NCBI RefSeq assembly: GCF_024758005.1
Contig: NZ_CP103288.1
Location: 124,001 to 188,000 of the forward strand
Direction: 5' to 3'
From: Pseudarthrobacter sp. NS4
GTDB taxonomy: Bacteria > Actinomycetota > Actinomycetes > Actinomycetales > Micrococcaceae
DNA: 64,000 bases
Part shown: piece by piece, positions 9,836 through 25,394 of the stretch
How positions within the stretch are numbered: the first letter of the stretch is position 1
How the letters are laid out: every line of letters starts with the position of its first letter
Translations under genes and position numbers: made by a program
Notes under the pieces: generated by a model
What the model saw: only the letters and a program-made list of their open reading frames with translations
The model's database searches: none
What the model was told of the DNA's origin: nothing

Positions 9836-10321
9836 CTAGTGCGAGTGTTCGGCATGGCGGAAGGGCACGGGCATGACGCGTTCCTGGCGGTCATAGGGCA
9901 CTCCGGCGTGGACGAGGTAGTCCTCGACGGTGTGGTCGTAGGCGCATACCATGACCTCGGCCCCGTACTCCGAGGAAGCGTCGAAGAACTGGGCCTGGAG
10001 GTGCCGGTTGCCGAGCGAGTGTGCCACGACGCCCATGTCGTGGACGGACCGGGGCGCAATGACCAGGACGTCGGTGGGCAGCACCGACACCACGATCATG
10101 TTGGTTTCGGCAACGTGCAGGATGTCGCCGTCCCGCAGGTCTGCTGAGCCGGCCGCCAGGCGGATTCCGATTTCCTTGCCGTGGTCCGTGGTGACGCGCT
10201 GGATACGCTTGACCAGCTGGGCACTGGGCAGCACCACTTTCTCCCGGTGCAGGCCGGTGTAGGCAGCCAGGTCGGTTGTAGGCAGCTCGTGCAGGTTGCC
10301 GAGTACTTTTTCGATGATCAC
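9836..10321 (-). CDS. ureE: Urease nickel chaperone UreE
   Basis: Nickel metallochaperone that hands Ni2+ to the urease assembly complex. 161 residues with an N-terminal peptide-binding domain and a C-terminal metal-binding domain; the tail FRHAEHSH supplies histidines. The GTG at 10321 is chosen because AGGAG lies six bases upstream and the protein then begins VIIEKVLGNL as in the family; the longer frame toward 10396 would overlap the end of ureC and adds unrelated residues. Confidence 0.93.
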   Translation of the reverse strand: MIIEKVLGNLHELPTTDLAAYTGLHREKVVLPSAQLVKRIQRVTTDHGKEIGIRLAAGSADLRDGDILHVAETNMIVVSVLPTDVLVIAPRSVHDMGVVAHSLGNRHLQAQFFDASSEYGAEVMVCAYDHTVEDYLVHAGVPYDRQERVMPVPFRHAEHSH

Positions 10322-10346
10322 GTCAGGCTCCTGGTTGGCGGCTCGG

Positions 10347-12097
<1,751 letters not shown>

Positions 12098-12101
<4 letters not shown>

Positions 12102-12442
12102 ATGTTTCCTTTCACGGCGGCGTCCGTGCTCTGAGGATCGAGTGGACCGTTGACGGCGTTGCTGAGGCCATACACCTCGCGGCTTCCCGCCAGCTCAATG
12201 AGCCGGACGGTCTTGCCGTCCCCCGGCTCAAACCGGGCTGCTGTGCCGGCGGGGATGTCCAGGCGTCGGCCGTGGGCGGCTTTCCGGTCGAACTCCAGGG
12301 CAGGATTTGCTTCGGCGAAGTGGAAATGGGAACCCACCTGCACGGGACGGTCACCGCGGTTGGTCACGACGACGTCCACCGCCTTCCGCCCGGCGTTCAC
12401 CGTCACCGGTTCGGACCTGAGTACATACTCACCTGGGATCAT
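12098..12442 (-). CDS. ureB: Urease beta subunit
   Basis: Structural subunit of the (alpha-beta-gamma)3 urease. 114 residues, starting [20 protein letters not shown], with the [15 protein letters not shown] core motif. The C-terminal tail after PLDPQS is slightly extended. It lies 8 bp after ureA and overlaps ureC by 4 bp. Confidence 0.96.
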
Positions 12443-12450
12443 GGCCTGCC

Positions 12451-12753
12451 CTAGCGGATCGGATCGTGGACTGTGACGAGCTTGGTGCCGTCCGGGAACG
12501 TGGCCTCGATCTGGACGTCGTGGACCATTTCCGGAACGCCTTCCATCACCTCGTCGCGGGTCAGCACAGTGGTCCCGTAGCTCATCAGGTCTGCCACTGT
12601 GCGGCCGTCCCGGGCACCCTCGATCAGTTCATAACTGATGATGGCCACAGCCTCCGGGAAGTTCAGTTTGAGGCCGCGGGCCTGGCGGCGCCGCGCAAGA
12701 TCGGCGGCCACCACAATCATGAGCTTTTCCTGCTCACGGGGCATCAGGTGCAT
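12451..12753 (-). CDS. ureA: Urease gamma subunit
   Basis: Smallest urease subunit, exactly 100 residues, starting [20 protein letters not shown] and containing the [21 protein letters not shown] signature. First gene of the eight-gene urease operon; AAGGGA precedes the ATG. The operon promoter should lie between 12754 and about 12850, but I could not identify convincing -35 and -10 elements there. Confidence 0.96.
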   Translation of the reverse strand: MHLMPREQEKLMIVVAADLARRRQARGLKLNFPEAVAIISYELIEGARDGRTVADLMSYGTTVLTRDEVMEGVPEMVHDVQIEATFPDGTKLVTVHDPIR

Positions 12754-12843
12754 TACGAGTCCCTTCTGTAGATGGCCAGGGCCGCGGTCTGATTAATGTA
12801 CTCAGGTGACGTTTCGTGCAGGTTTCCGTGACAAGGGTGTTGC

Positions 12844-13117
12844 CTAGGCGTATTGCCGTGAGGGCTGGTGGGTGAGGCGGATCTGGCGGTTGACGTCCTT
12901 GTAGAGGAGGTACCGGAACGGTCCGGGGCCGCCAGCGTAGCAGGCCTGCGGGCAGAAGGCGCGGAGCCATGAAGTCGCCTGCCTCCACTTCCACCCAGTC
13001 ATCGTTCAGCCGGTAGACGGCCTTGCCTTCGAGGACAAACAGGCCGTGCTCCATCACGTGTGTTTCCGCGAACGGGATGGTGCCGCCGGGCTGGAAGGTG
13101 ACGATGTTGACGTGCAT
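12844..13117 (-). pseudogene. Remnant 1 of an (S)-ureidoglycine aminohydrolase-like cupin gene
   Basis: From 13117 the frame reads MHVNIVTFQPGG, THVMEHGLFVLEGKAVYR and DWVEVEAGDFM, matching the C-terminal cupin of the allantoin-pathway ureidoglycine aminohydrolase. At about 12972 the frame breaks; the continuation FCPQACYAGGPG, RYLLYKDVNRQIRL is readable in another frame to a stop at 12844. The N-terminal half of the gene is absent, and the sequence runs straight into a glycerate kinase start. Both a deletion and a frameshift are therefore visible. A related scrap lies at 16990-17113. Confidence 0.82.
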
Positions 13118-13227
13118 GTTTCGGTGTCACCATCGAAGCCGGCCCTCAGCCCGGCTTCTACATGTCGGGCGACATCCGGGGCGGACAGTGAGCCCTTGAA
13201 CTTGTCAGAGGCAATCAGCACGCGCAT
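13118..13227 (-). pseudogene. Truncated glycerate kinase N-terminus
   Basis: The ATG at 13227, 23 bp after the gcl stop and preceded by GGGAG, begins MRVLIASDKFKGSLSAPDVA and continues about 36 codons in good glycerate kinase (GlxK/GarK) sequence. It then enters the cupin remnant out of frame and stops. The kinase would phosphorylate the glycerate made by GlxR. Its position directly after gcl is the normal place for glxK in such operons, so this is a deletion derivative of a real operon member. Confidence 0.82.
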
Positions 13228-13250
13228 GTCCCGCGACTCCCTTCAATGCC

Positions 13251-15041
<1,791 letters not shown>

Positions 15042-15128
15042 GGTGTGCTCCTACTTAAGTCTGGTGGGAAAACCTGTTTTTGGGTGTGCTGAAGGAAAGC
15101 CAACGGTCGAGCCCGGCGGAACCGAAAC

Positions 15129-16007
15129 CTACTTCCGGCCGGAGAGCTGGAGGACCTGCTTGAAGAGTCCGGAGTGGTCCAGTGCGCCGTCGCCCTGGTT
15201 GACGGTGGCGGCGACGAGTTGTGCGACGACGGCGCCGAGGGGGACGGCGACGTTGGCTTCGCGGGCGGCGGAGGTGACGATGCCGAGGTCCTTGTGGTGG
15301 AGGGCGAGGCGGAAGCCGGGCTCGAAGTTGCGGTCGAGCATCTTCTGGCCCTTCTGGTCCAGGACCTTTGAGCCGGCCAGGCCGCCGCCGAGGACCTTGA
15401 GGGCGGCGTCGGTGTCCACGCCGTAGGCCTCGAGGAAGGCGATGGCTTCGCCGAGGACTTCGATGTTGACGGCGACGATGAGCTGGTTGGCTGCCTTGAC
15501 GGTCTGGCCGGAGCCGGAGGGGCCAACGTGGACGATGGTCTTGCCGACGGCGTTCAGGACATCGGAGGCTGCGTCGAAGTCCTCCTTGTCGCCGCCGACC
15601 ATGATGGAAAGGACGGCGTCGATGGCGCCCTGCTCACCGCCGCTCACCGGTGCATCAAGCGGCCGGATGCCAGCCTCTTTCGCGTCGTCGGCGAGGCGCT
15701 TGGCGACGTCGGGGCGGATGCTGGACGCTTCAATCCACAAGGTACCCTTCTTCGCGTTGGCGAAGAGACCGTCCTCGCCGCTGACCACACCCTCAACGTC
15801 GGGGGAATCCGGGACCATGGTGATCACGACGTCGGCGTCCTTGACGGCGTCAGCGATGCTGCTGGCGCCCTTGCCGCCTTCGGAAACGAGCTCGTCGATC
15901 TTGTCCTGGCTGCGGTTGAAGCCGGTGACGGTGTGGCCGGCCTTAACCAGGTTGATGGCCATGGGCAGGCCCATAATTCCAAGCCCGATAACTGCAACGT
16001 TGCTCAT
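15129..16007 (-). CDS. glxR: 2-hydroxy-3-oxopropionate (tartronate semialdehyde) reductase
   Basis: NAD(P)H-dependent reductase turning tartronate semialdehyde into D-glycerate. 292 residues of the beta-hydroxyacid dehydrogenase family. The N-terminal Rossmann motif reads GLGIMGLPMAINL, the substrate loop DAPVSGGEQGA, and the catalytic lysine lies in GQTVKAANQLIV. It sits between hyi and gcl, 29 bp after hyi, as the second enzyme of the glycerate route. Confidence 0.95.
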   Translation of the reverse strand: MSNVAVIGLGIMGLPMAINLVKAGHTVTGFNRSQDKIDELVSEGGKGASSIADAVKDADVVITMVPDSPDVEGVVSGEDGLFANAKKGTLWIEASSIRPDVAKRLADDAKEAGIRPLDAPVSGGEQGAIDAVLSIMVGGDKEDFDAASDVLNAVGKTIVHVGPSGSGQTVKAANQLIVAVNIEVLGEAIAFLEAYGVDTDAALKVLGGGLAGSKVLDQKGQKMLDRNFEPGFRLALHHKDLGIVTSAAREANVAVPLGAVVAQLVAATVNQGDGALDHSGLFKQVLQLSGRK

Positions 16008-16036
16008 GATGGTTCCTTTTCTGGAGTGTTTCTAAC

Positions 16037-16867
16037 TCAGAGGCTGTGGGGTGCCGTGGGATTGTTCGTCGTGACAGGGCGTTCCGGGACGACCCAACTG
16101 AAGGCCGTTTCCTGCGGTTCCTTGTATTCGAGGCCGATGTAGCCCTCGTAGCCGAGTTCGCGGCTGCGGGCGATCCACTCACGCAGGGGGAGGGTGCCGG
16201 TACCGGGTGCGCCTCGGCCCGGGTTGTCGGCAATCTGGATGTGGCCGAAGTCCCTGGCGTGGTTTTCGATCACGGAGTCCACATCGTCGCCATTGACTGC
16301 AAGATGGTAGAAGTCCGCCAAAAGCTTGATGTTGCCGACGCCGGCCTCGGCCTTGACGCGGGCGATGACCTTGAGTGCGTCTTCAGCGGTGAGGAGCGGA
16401 TACCTGGGTGCCCCGCTGACGGGTTCGAGGAGGACGGTGCCGCCGATACGGGCGACACCTTCGGCTGCAGCGGCCAGGTTCTCGGCGCCGATGGCATCCT
16501 GCTTCTCAACCGATTCGCCGTCGATCCGGTTTCCGTAGAGGGCGTTGAAGGCCTTGCAGCCCAGGCGCTCACCGATGCCGGCCACGACGTCGATGTTGTC
16601 CTGGAACTCTGCGGAGCGCGCGGGCCAGGAAACCAGACCGCGGTCCCCGCCGGGCATGTTGCCGGCGTTGAAGTTCAGGCCCGTGAGCTGAACGCCGGCG
16701 TCCTTGATGGCGCGCTCGAACTCGGTGACCTGGGCATCGGTGGGGACGGAGGACTCAAAGGGCCACCAGAACTCAACAGCGTCAAAACCGGCAGCCTTCG
16801 CTGCGGCGGGGCGTTCCAGGAGCGGCAGTTCGGTCAAGAGGATGGAGCAGTTCACGGTGTACGTCAT
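16037..16867 (-). CDS. hyi: Hydroxypyruvate isomerase
   Basis: TIM-barrel isomerase interconverting hydroxypyruvate and tartronate semialdehyde, cytoplasmic. 276 residues. Typical features are the start TVNCSILLTELPLLERPAAA, the EFWWPF strand, and the metal-binding glutamate in LLEPVSG. The ATG at 16867 is preferred to the ATG at 16888 because GGAGAG lies seven bases before it. First gene of the hyi-glxR-gcl operon. Confidence 0.92.
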   Translation of the reverse strand: MTYTVNCSILLTELPLLERPAAAKAAGFDAVEFWWPFESSVPTDAQVTEFERAIKDAGVQLTGLNFNAGNMPGGDRGLVSWPARSAEFQDNIDVVAGIGERLGCKAFNALYGNRIDGESVEKQDAIGAENLAAAAEGVARIGGTVLLEPVSGAPRYPLLTAEDALKVIARVKAEAGVGNIKLLADFYHLAVNGDDVDSVIENHARDFGHIQIADNPGRGAPGTGTLPLREWIARSRELGYEGYIGLEYKEPQETAFSWVVPERPVTTNNPTAPHSL

Positions 16868-16989
16868 CACATTTCTCTCCTGATTCAATCCACTTTCAAA
16901 GTCAAAGGTGCTCCGACTCTAGCCAGTCATTAGGTAGTTATCGATGGCCTGGTCCAAGCTCTCGGGCCGGGCTGATTTTGGATGAAGGG

Positions 16990-17113
16990 TCAGGCTTCTG
17001 GGTCAGGCGGATCTGGGCGGTTGACCTCTTTGTAAAGCAGGTAGCGGAGCGCCGGACTGGAACGTCACGGTGTTCACATGCATGTCGTGGGCGGGGTCGT
17101 CCGGGTCCACGGC
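16990..17113 (-). pseudogene. Remnant 2 of an (S)-ureidoglycine aminohydrolase-like cupin gene
   Basis: Between the aceB stop and hyi the minus strand reads DDPAHDMHVNTVTFQSG and then, after an internal deletion and frame change, RYLLYKEVNRP, with QIRLTQKPD in a third frame. These are the two ends of the same C-terminal cupin segment seen at 12844-13117, with the middle lost. The DNA is related to but not identical with remnant 1 (KEVNR against KDVNR), so two copies or a divided copy have decayed separately. Confidence 0.75.
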
Positions 17114-18712
17114 TCAGTCCACCAGTTCGTAAGCCGGAGTGGTGAGGAAGTCCATGTAGTCCTCGGAAAGACAGATGTCCGCGATCAGGCTGCTCGCCGG
17201 CTGATAGTAGCGCTCGAAGGCTTCCTCGCCCACCTCGCCGCGCAGCTTTTGGGTTTCCTCGGTCAGGATCTGCGAGACCAGTTCGCGGGTGACCTTATTG
17301 CCGGTATCGGCCAGCACCACGCCGTTGCGGATCTGCTGCCAGACCTGGGACCGTGAGATTTCGGCAGTGGCCGCGTCCTCCATCAGGTTGTGGATTGCCA
17401 CGGCACCGTTTCCGGAGAGCCACACGGCGGTGTAGGCCACGGCCACGTAGAGGTTCAGGCGCAGGCCTGATTCGGTAACCTGCCCTTCCGCGGATGCCAC
17501 GTCCAGCAGCTGGTCAGCGGTGACGTTCACTTCCGGCCGCTGCCTGTCGAGCTGGTTCGGCTTGTCACCGAGGACTGCGTCGAAGACTTCGCGGCAGGTG
17601 GGCACCAGGTCCGGGTGGGCAACCCAGGAGCCGTCGAACCCGTCGTTGGCTTCGCGGGTCTTGTCCGCGCGGACCTTGGCAAAGGCTGCCTCGGTCACCT
17701 CCGGGTGGCGGCGGTTGGGGATCACGGCGGCCATGCCGCCCATGGCGAAGGCGCCGCGCTTGTGGCATGTCTTGACCAGCAGTTCGGTGTAGGCGCGCAT
17801 GAACGGCGCCGTCATTGCCACCGAGGCACGGTCCGGCAGGACGAATTCCTCGCCGGCGTCCCGGAAGTACTTGATGATGCTGAACAGGTAGTCCCAGCGC
17901 CCGGCGTTCAGGCCGGAGGCGTGGTCACGGAGTTCGTAGAGGATCTCGTCCATTTCGAACGCGGCCGGGATGGTTTCAATCAGCACGGTGGCGCGGATGG
18001 TGCCCTGGTTCAGCCCGAGGTAGTCCTGGGCGAACACAAAGACGTCGTTCCACAACCGTGCCTCGAGGTGGCTCTCCATCTTGGGCAGGTAGTAGTACGG
18101 GCCCTGGCCGTTGAGGACCAGCTGCTTGGCCACATGGAAGAAGTGCAGGCCGAAGTCCACCAGGGCACCCACGGCCGGCTGGCCGTCGATGATCATGTGC
18201 TTTTCCTGCATGTGCCAGCCGCGGGGACGGGCCACGACAACGGCGAGCGGCGCGTCCGTGCGGAGGCGGTATTCCTTGCCCTCCCCGGAGGTGTAGCCCA
18301 GGGTGCCCTGCGCGGCATCGCGGAGGTTCAGGATGGCGTCGATGACGTTCCCCCAAGTGGGTGTGCTGGCGTCCTCAAGGTCCGCCAGCCACACCTTGGC
18401 GCCGGAGTTGAGGGCGTTGATGGCCATCTTTGCCGGGGAAGCGGGGCCGGTCATCTCAACGCGGCGGTCCTGCAGGGCTGCGGGCGCCGGTGCGACCTTC
18501 CAGTCGCCGTCGCGCACATCCTGCGTTTCCGGCAGGAAGTCCAGCTTTCCGGTCTCGGCCACCCGCCGGCGCCTGACGGCGCGGGCCGCCAGGAGTTCAT
18601 TGCGGGTGCCGGCAAAGCGCGTGTGAAGTTCCTCCACGAAAGCAAGCGCCTTGGGGGTGAGGATCTCCTCCGCACGCTCGATTGGCCGCGGGTTTGGAAC
18701 AGCTATGGGCAT
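17114..18712 (-). CDS. aceB: Malate synthase A
   Basis: Condenses glyoxylate with acetyl-CoA to malate. 532 residues, the length of the A isoform, without the inserted domain of isoform G. Recognisable stretches are the active-site region [11 protein letters not shown], the [19 protein letters not shown] core and [23 protein letters not shown] precedes the ATG. It lies 12 bp after the malic enzyme gene, so the two should be co-transcribed, giving glyoxylate to malate to pyruvate. Confidence 0.95.
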   Translation of the reverse strand: MPIAVPNPRPIERAEEILTPKALAFVEELHTRFAGTRNELLAARAVRRRRVAETGKLDFLPETQDVRDGDWKVAPAPAALQDRRVEMTGPASPAKMAINALNSGAKVWLADLEDASTPTWGNVIDAILNLRDAAQGTLGYTSGEGKEYRLRTDAPLAVVVARPRGWHMQEKHMIIDGQPAVGALVDFGLHFFHVAKQLVLNGQGPYYYLPKMESHLEARLWNDVFVFAQDYLGLNQGTIRATVLIETIPAAFEMDEILYELRDHASGLNAGRWDYLFSIIKYFRDAGEEFVLPDRASVAMTAPFMRAYTELLVKTCHKRGAFAMGGMAAVIPNRRHPEVTEAAFAKVRADKTREANDGFDGSWVAHPDLVPTCREVFDAVLGDKPNQLDRQRPEVNVTADQLLDVASAEGQVTESGLRLNLYVAVAYTAVWLSGNGAVAIHNLMEDAATAEISRSQVWQQIRNGVVLADTGNKVTRELVSQILTEETQKLRGEVGEEAFERYYQPASSLIADICLSEDYMDFLTTPAYELVD

Positions 18713-18724
18713 TTCTGTTCCTCC

Positions 18725-20128
18725 TTAGACAGTCCGGGCTGTGCTTGCGGCGGCAGCGGCGCCTGCCACTGCGGAGGCGACGTCTGCGGCCACATGGGGG
18801 TCAAAGACGCTGGGGATAATGTAGCTGGCATTCAGCTCGTCGTCAGCCACCCGGTTGGCGATGGCATCCGCGGCGGCCACCAGCATCTCCGGGATGATGT
18901 CGGATGCGCCGGCGTCCAGCAGCCCGCGGAAGAAACCGGGGAAGGCCAGCACGTTGTTGATCTGGTTGGGGAAGTCGCTGCGGCCGGTGGCCACCACGGT
19001 CGCGTGCCTTGACGCGATAACGGGGTCGATCTCCGGTGTGGGGTTGGCCATGGCAAAGACGATGGCGTCCGCCGCCATGGAGGCCACCTGTTCCTCGCCG
19101 ATCACATGCGGGGCGCTGACGCCGATGAACACGTCGGCTCCCTTGAGGGCCTCGTGCAGCGTGCCGGAGAAGCCTTCCCCGTTGGTGTTGGCGGCAATCC
19201 AGCTGCGGTGTTCGTCGCCGTATTCTTCACCCGAGTGGATGGCGCCGGAGCGGCCGGCCGCGACGATGTGCCGGGCGCCCTGGGCTTTCAGGAGCTGGAT
19301 GATGGCGGAACCGGCGGCGCCGACACCGGAGACGACGATTTTCACCTCGGAGAGCTTCTTGTCGACGACGCGGAGGGCGTTAACCAGGGCGGCGAGGGTG
19401 ACGATGGCGGTGCCGTGCTGATCGTCGTGGAACACCGGGATGTCCAGTTCCTCGCGAAGCCGGTTTTCGATCTCGAAGCAACGCGGGGCGGCGATGTCCT
19501 CGAGGTTGACGCCGCCGTAGACAGGGGCCAGTGCCTTGACGATGCTGATGATTTCCTCGGTGTCCTGGGTGTCCAGGCAGACCGGCCACGCGTCGACGTT
19601 CGCAAACTGCTTAAACAGCGCCGCCTTGCCTTCCATCACCGGAAGCGCGGCGGCAGGGCCAATGTTGCCCAGGCCCAGCACGGCCGAACCGTCCGTGACC
19701 ACGGCGATCGTGTTGCGCTTGACCGTAAGGTTCCGGGCGGCGTCAGGGTTTTCGGCGATGGCCAGACACACGCGGGCGACGCCAGGAGTGTAGGCGCGGG
19801 AGAGATCGTCGCGGTTGCGCAGAGCCACCTTGGGAATAACCTCAAGCTTGCCGCCCAGGTGCATCAGGAAGGTGCGGTCCGAAACGTTGCGGACCTTAAC
19901 TCCCTCAAGCGCGTTGAGGGCGTCCTTGACCCGGTTGGCGTGCTCGTCATCCGTGGTGTTGCAGGTGACGTCCACCACCAGGGTCTCGTGGTGGGACTCG
20001 GTGACGTCCAGCGCCGTGATGGCCGCCCCGGCCGCACCAACGGCCGCAGCGAGCTCGCTGGTGGCGCTGAAGCTGGACGGCGCCTCAACGCGCAGGGTGA
20101 TCGAATTTCCGGGGCTGGGGTTCGCCAT
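18725..20128 (-). CDS. Malic enzyme with N-terminal ACT domain
   Basis: Oxidative decarboxylase converting malate to pyruvate. 467 residues. Residues about 15-85 form an ACT-like regulatory domain, followed by the malic N-terminal domain ([34 protein letters not shown], the lysine/aspartate region [15 protein letters not shown]) and the NAD-binding domain ([11 protein letters not shown]). The family includes NAD- and NADP-dependent members and I cannot settle the cofactor. It is directly upstream of aceB with a 12-bp gap. Confidence 0.93.
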   Translation of the reverse strand: MANPSPGNSITLRVEAPSSFSATSELAAAVGAAGAAITALDVTESHHETLVVDVTCNTTDDEHANRVKDALNALEGVKVRNVSDRTFLMHLGGKLEVIPKVALRNRDDLSRAYTPGVARVCLAIAENPDAARNLTVKRNTIAVVTDGSAVLGLGNIGPAAALPVMEGKAALFKQFANVDAWPVCLDTQDTEEIISIVKALAPVYGGVNLEDIAAPRCFEIENRLREELDIPVFHDDQHGTAIVTLAALVNALRVVDKKLSEVKIVVSGVGAAGSAIIQLLKAQGARHIVAAGRSGAIHSGEEYGDEHRSWIAANTNGEGFSGTLHEALKGADVFIGVSAPHVIGEEQVASMAADAIVFAMANPTPEIDPVIASRHATVVATGRSDFPNQINNVLAFPGFFRGLLDAGASDIIPEMLVAAADAIANRVADDELNASYIIPSVFDPHVAADVASAVAGAAAAASTARTV

Positions 20129-20251
20129 TGCAGGTCCTTCTGGTAGTGCCCGGTGCTTGGGCTGCTTAATTCGGTCGTCTTAATTCAGGAATTCATGTGA
20201 GTATCTGGACTACAAAGACTTGGATTGTTTCGTTCCGCCCGTATCACCGCA

Positions 20252-22993
<2,742 letters not shown>

Positions 22994-23292
22994 ATCCAAC
23001 CTCTCTTAGATACTTGTTGCGCACTTTGTCCGGTGGTCAGGGCGGAAAACAACCCTCTGTAGTTGGAGCTCCCCGGTTTGCCCCTCACCTAATGTCCCCT
23101 GACGTTTATGTCTCCCGCCCGTGGACCTTTGTGTCTGCCGCCGGTTAGGTGCCCGCCGGGGCTGGCCGGTGACAGTGTTGGCCTGCAGGTGCTTACCTTG
23201 GAGGGTGGACAGGCCGACCCTGGCCAATGATCCTACGAACCCGAGATTCTCTTATTGGCTCAAGTCTTGCCAGCCAGGCGGTTTTGATACAT

Positions 23293-24783
23293 CTACCGGT
23301 CATGATGGGAGGTCTGTACGACAAATTTCCGCATCGCCAGCCAGTGGAAGAGCCCGCCCAACGCGGCGCCGAGGATCCAGGCGAAACCGCTGAGCTGCGC
23401 CATTTGCGGCAGCCACACGGCCAGGATTGAGAACACCGCTGCAATGGCGAATGCCACGAGCGCTTTGCGGTTCCATCCGCCGCTGAAGTGGTAAGCGCCT
23501 TGGGGGTCGGTTGAGTACAGATCGTGGAGGTTCAGGCGTTGCTTCCGGACGAAGTAGTAGTCGGCGATGATGATGCCATAGAGCGGGGCGAGCACAGCGC
23601 CGAGGGTGTCGACGAACTTGGGCAGGCCGATGGTGGAGATGACTGCCACCCAGAGTGCACCGATGATGAACCCGGCGACCGCTGTGATCATCCCTGCTTT
23701 GTGGAACGAAATCTTGGCCGGGTTGATGTTGGAGAGCGAGTAGGACGGCGGAATGAAGTTCGCCACCACATTGATACCAAGCGTTGCCACCAGGAACGTC
23801 ACGGCGGCCAGGACGGTAAGGGGAACATTGTCCACGAGACCCACGATGTCCGCCGGATTCGTTAGCGGTTCTCCCTGGCCGTTCTGGTACAGGATGTAGG
23901 CACCGGCTGTGATGAAAACAGAGAGAAAAGTGAACAGTGCCAGGCTGAGGGGCAAGCCGGTGAGGTTGCCAAGGCGCATAGCCCGTTCCGTACGGACGTT
24001 CCTCGCGAAGTCCCCGAAGTTGATGACCACGGCGGCGAAGTAGGCAACCATGGTTCCGGTCACTCCGATAAAGGCCGAGACGGCAGCCCAGCCTGTCACC
24101 TCGTCGTTGGAGAAAATCGTGCCGACAGCCGCAGGCAGACCAGCACCCACCTGAACCCAGATCGCAACGAGCAGCGCGATCATCACGAGATAAACAGCCG
24201 GGCCGGCGATGTTAAGGAAATGTGCGATCCGCTCAATGCCGCCGAGGAAGAGCATCACCTGAAGGCCTGAGGCGAGCAGGTAGGACAGCCAGGACACCCA
24301 GTTCATGCCCAGGAATTCGTCGCCGCCGGGCGAGCCCAGCAGGGCGTTGAGAGCCAGCGAAATGGCGGTTGAGGCAAAGTAAGTCTGCGCGCCGTACCAA
24401 AAGATCGCGACGACAGCGCGGACGATTGCCGGGAACTGGGCCCCGCGGACTCCCATCGACGCCCGGGCAAGCACGGGGTAAGGAAATCCGTACTTCACAC
24501 TGGGGCGTCCGCTCAGATCCACGAGGAACTTAATGATGAACCCGGAGAGAAGAATGGCGGCGAAAACGAACCAGCCGTTGATGCCGGCCGTGATGAACAG
24601 GCTCGCTGCCAGAGTGTACCCAGCAAGGCTCTGGATGTCGTTTGACCATACGTTGAAGATGGCAAACCACCCCCAGGTACGTTTCGACGCCGGCAGCGGG
24701 GCGAGATCCTCGTTGTACAGGGAGGGATCCGCACCCGTTACCGTCAGGTCGGCATCCCCAAGGTCGTTGTTTCGGATGGTCAT
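23293..24783 (-). CDS. NCS1 nucleobase/allantoin-type permease (1)
   Basis: Nucleobase:cation symporter-1 family membrane protein, 496 residues, 12 predicted membrane segments. The N-terminal signature is SLYNEDLAP followed by WGWFAIFNVWSNDIQSLAGY, and the GRPSVKYGFPYPVLARASMG loop is typical. Substrate (allantoin, hydantoin, uracil or cytosine) is not determinable from sequence, but closest in style to the permease at 29206. It has its own promoter and an operator-like palindrome upstream, with AGAGG before the ATG. Confidence 0.92.
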   Translation of the reverse strand: MTIRNNDLGDADLTVTGADPSLYNEDLAPLPASKRTWGWFAIFNVWSNDIQSLAGYTLAASLFITAGINGWFVFAAILLSGFIIKFLVDLSGRPSVKYGFPYPVLARASMGVRGAQFPAIVRAVVAIFWYGAQTYFASTAISLALNALLGSPGGDEFLGMNWVSWLSYLLASGLQVMLFLGGIERIAHFLNIAGPAVYLVMIALLVAIWVQVGAGLPAAVGTIFSNDEVTGWAAVSAFIGVTGTMVAYFAAVVINFGDFARNVRTERAMRLGNLTGLPLSLALFTFLSVFITAGAYILYQNGQGEPLTNPADIVGLVDNVPLTVLAAVTFLVATLGINVVANFIPPSYSLSNINPAKISFHKAGMITAVAGFIIGALWVAVISTIGLPKFVDTLGAVLAPLYGIIIADYYFVRKQRLNLHDLYSTDPQGAYHFSGGWNRKALVAFAIAAVFSILAVWLPQMAQLSGFAWILGAALGGLFHWLAMRKFVVQTSHHDR

Positions 24784-24815
24784 TGCAGCCTCTATCCGCG
24801 TTCCGAAGTGGGAGT

Positions 24816-24878
24816 GTTTTTGTATGGTGGAATTTTTCTTCCACTAGAAGGATATGACGTATATCACTTTCCAGTCAA
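24816..24878 (-). promoter_or_regulatory. Promoter and operator of NCS1 permease (1)
   Basis: On the minus strand a -35 TTGACT (24873-24878) and -10 TATCCT (24849-24854) are 18 bp apart. Just downstream lies the palindrome GTGGAAGAAAAATTCCAC (24827-24844) and then TTCCACCATACAAAAAC, which nearly repeats the sequence at 30865-30882. A repressor of IclR type is a reasonable guess because TGGAA-n-TTCCA is a known IclR-family half-site pattern. Confidence 0.62.
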
Positions 24879-25307
24879 TGGGCAATTTGGGCGGCTCAGG
24901 ACTGACGCCCCCGACGTGTAGCCGCAAACGGCAGTCGGCCTGTTCGAAGACCGTTTCCCACCAGCAAGACCAACTCGCCCGGTAGGTGAGGTTCAATGCC
25001 CTAAACAGGCCAGCCGCGAGCTGGACAACTACGGCGCCGGCCAGGTTCTGCACATCGACATCGAGTACGCAGGTCGGCAGCGTTTTCCCGCCGGACCTGG
25101 GGTGTCGCGTCCGACCCCGGTGCGATGCTGTCGGGCTGGTTGAGCTCGCCTAAAGGGCAAGGCGGCTGGATTGGGCTTGAATTACGGCCCACTGCCTCCG
25201 TTAGCGTCCAACGGCGCACAGTTCACGGTGAGAAGCTGCTGGGAGGTCGCCCAGCGCTAGAAAAGAGCCGGTCGACGTCGGGCTGAAAACGTGCCCGCGA
25301 CGAGAGA
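24879..25307. other. Intergenic stretch, no gene seen
   Basis: Between the permease promoter and the terminator hairpin at 25308 I find no ORF with family resemblance or a good ribosome-binding site. Short open frames on both strands are proline/arginine-rich and look like background. Confidence 0.5.
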
Positions 25308-25352
25308 CGACCGGCGGCCGCACACGGGTGCGCCGTGTGCCGCCACCGGTCG
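25308..25352 (-). terminator. Long GC-rich hairpin after NCS1 permease (2)
   Basis: The segment folds into a stem of about 19 bp with one bulge on each side: outer CGACCGG with CCGGTCG, inner GCACACGG with CCGTGTGC, and a 5-nt loop. It lies 43 bp past the stop of the permease gene at 25395. There is no clear U-tract, so efficiency as an intrinsic terminator is uncertain. Confidence 0.6.
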
Positions 25353-25394
25353 TGGGACTGGCTGGTAGGGCGCCCAGTGGCGCGGTGCGTACGG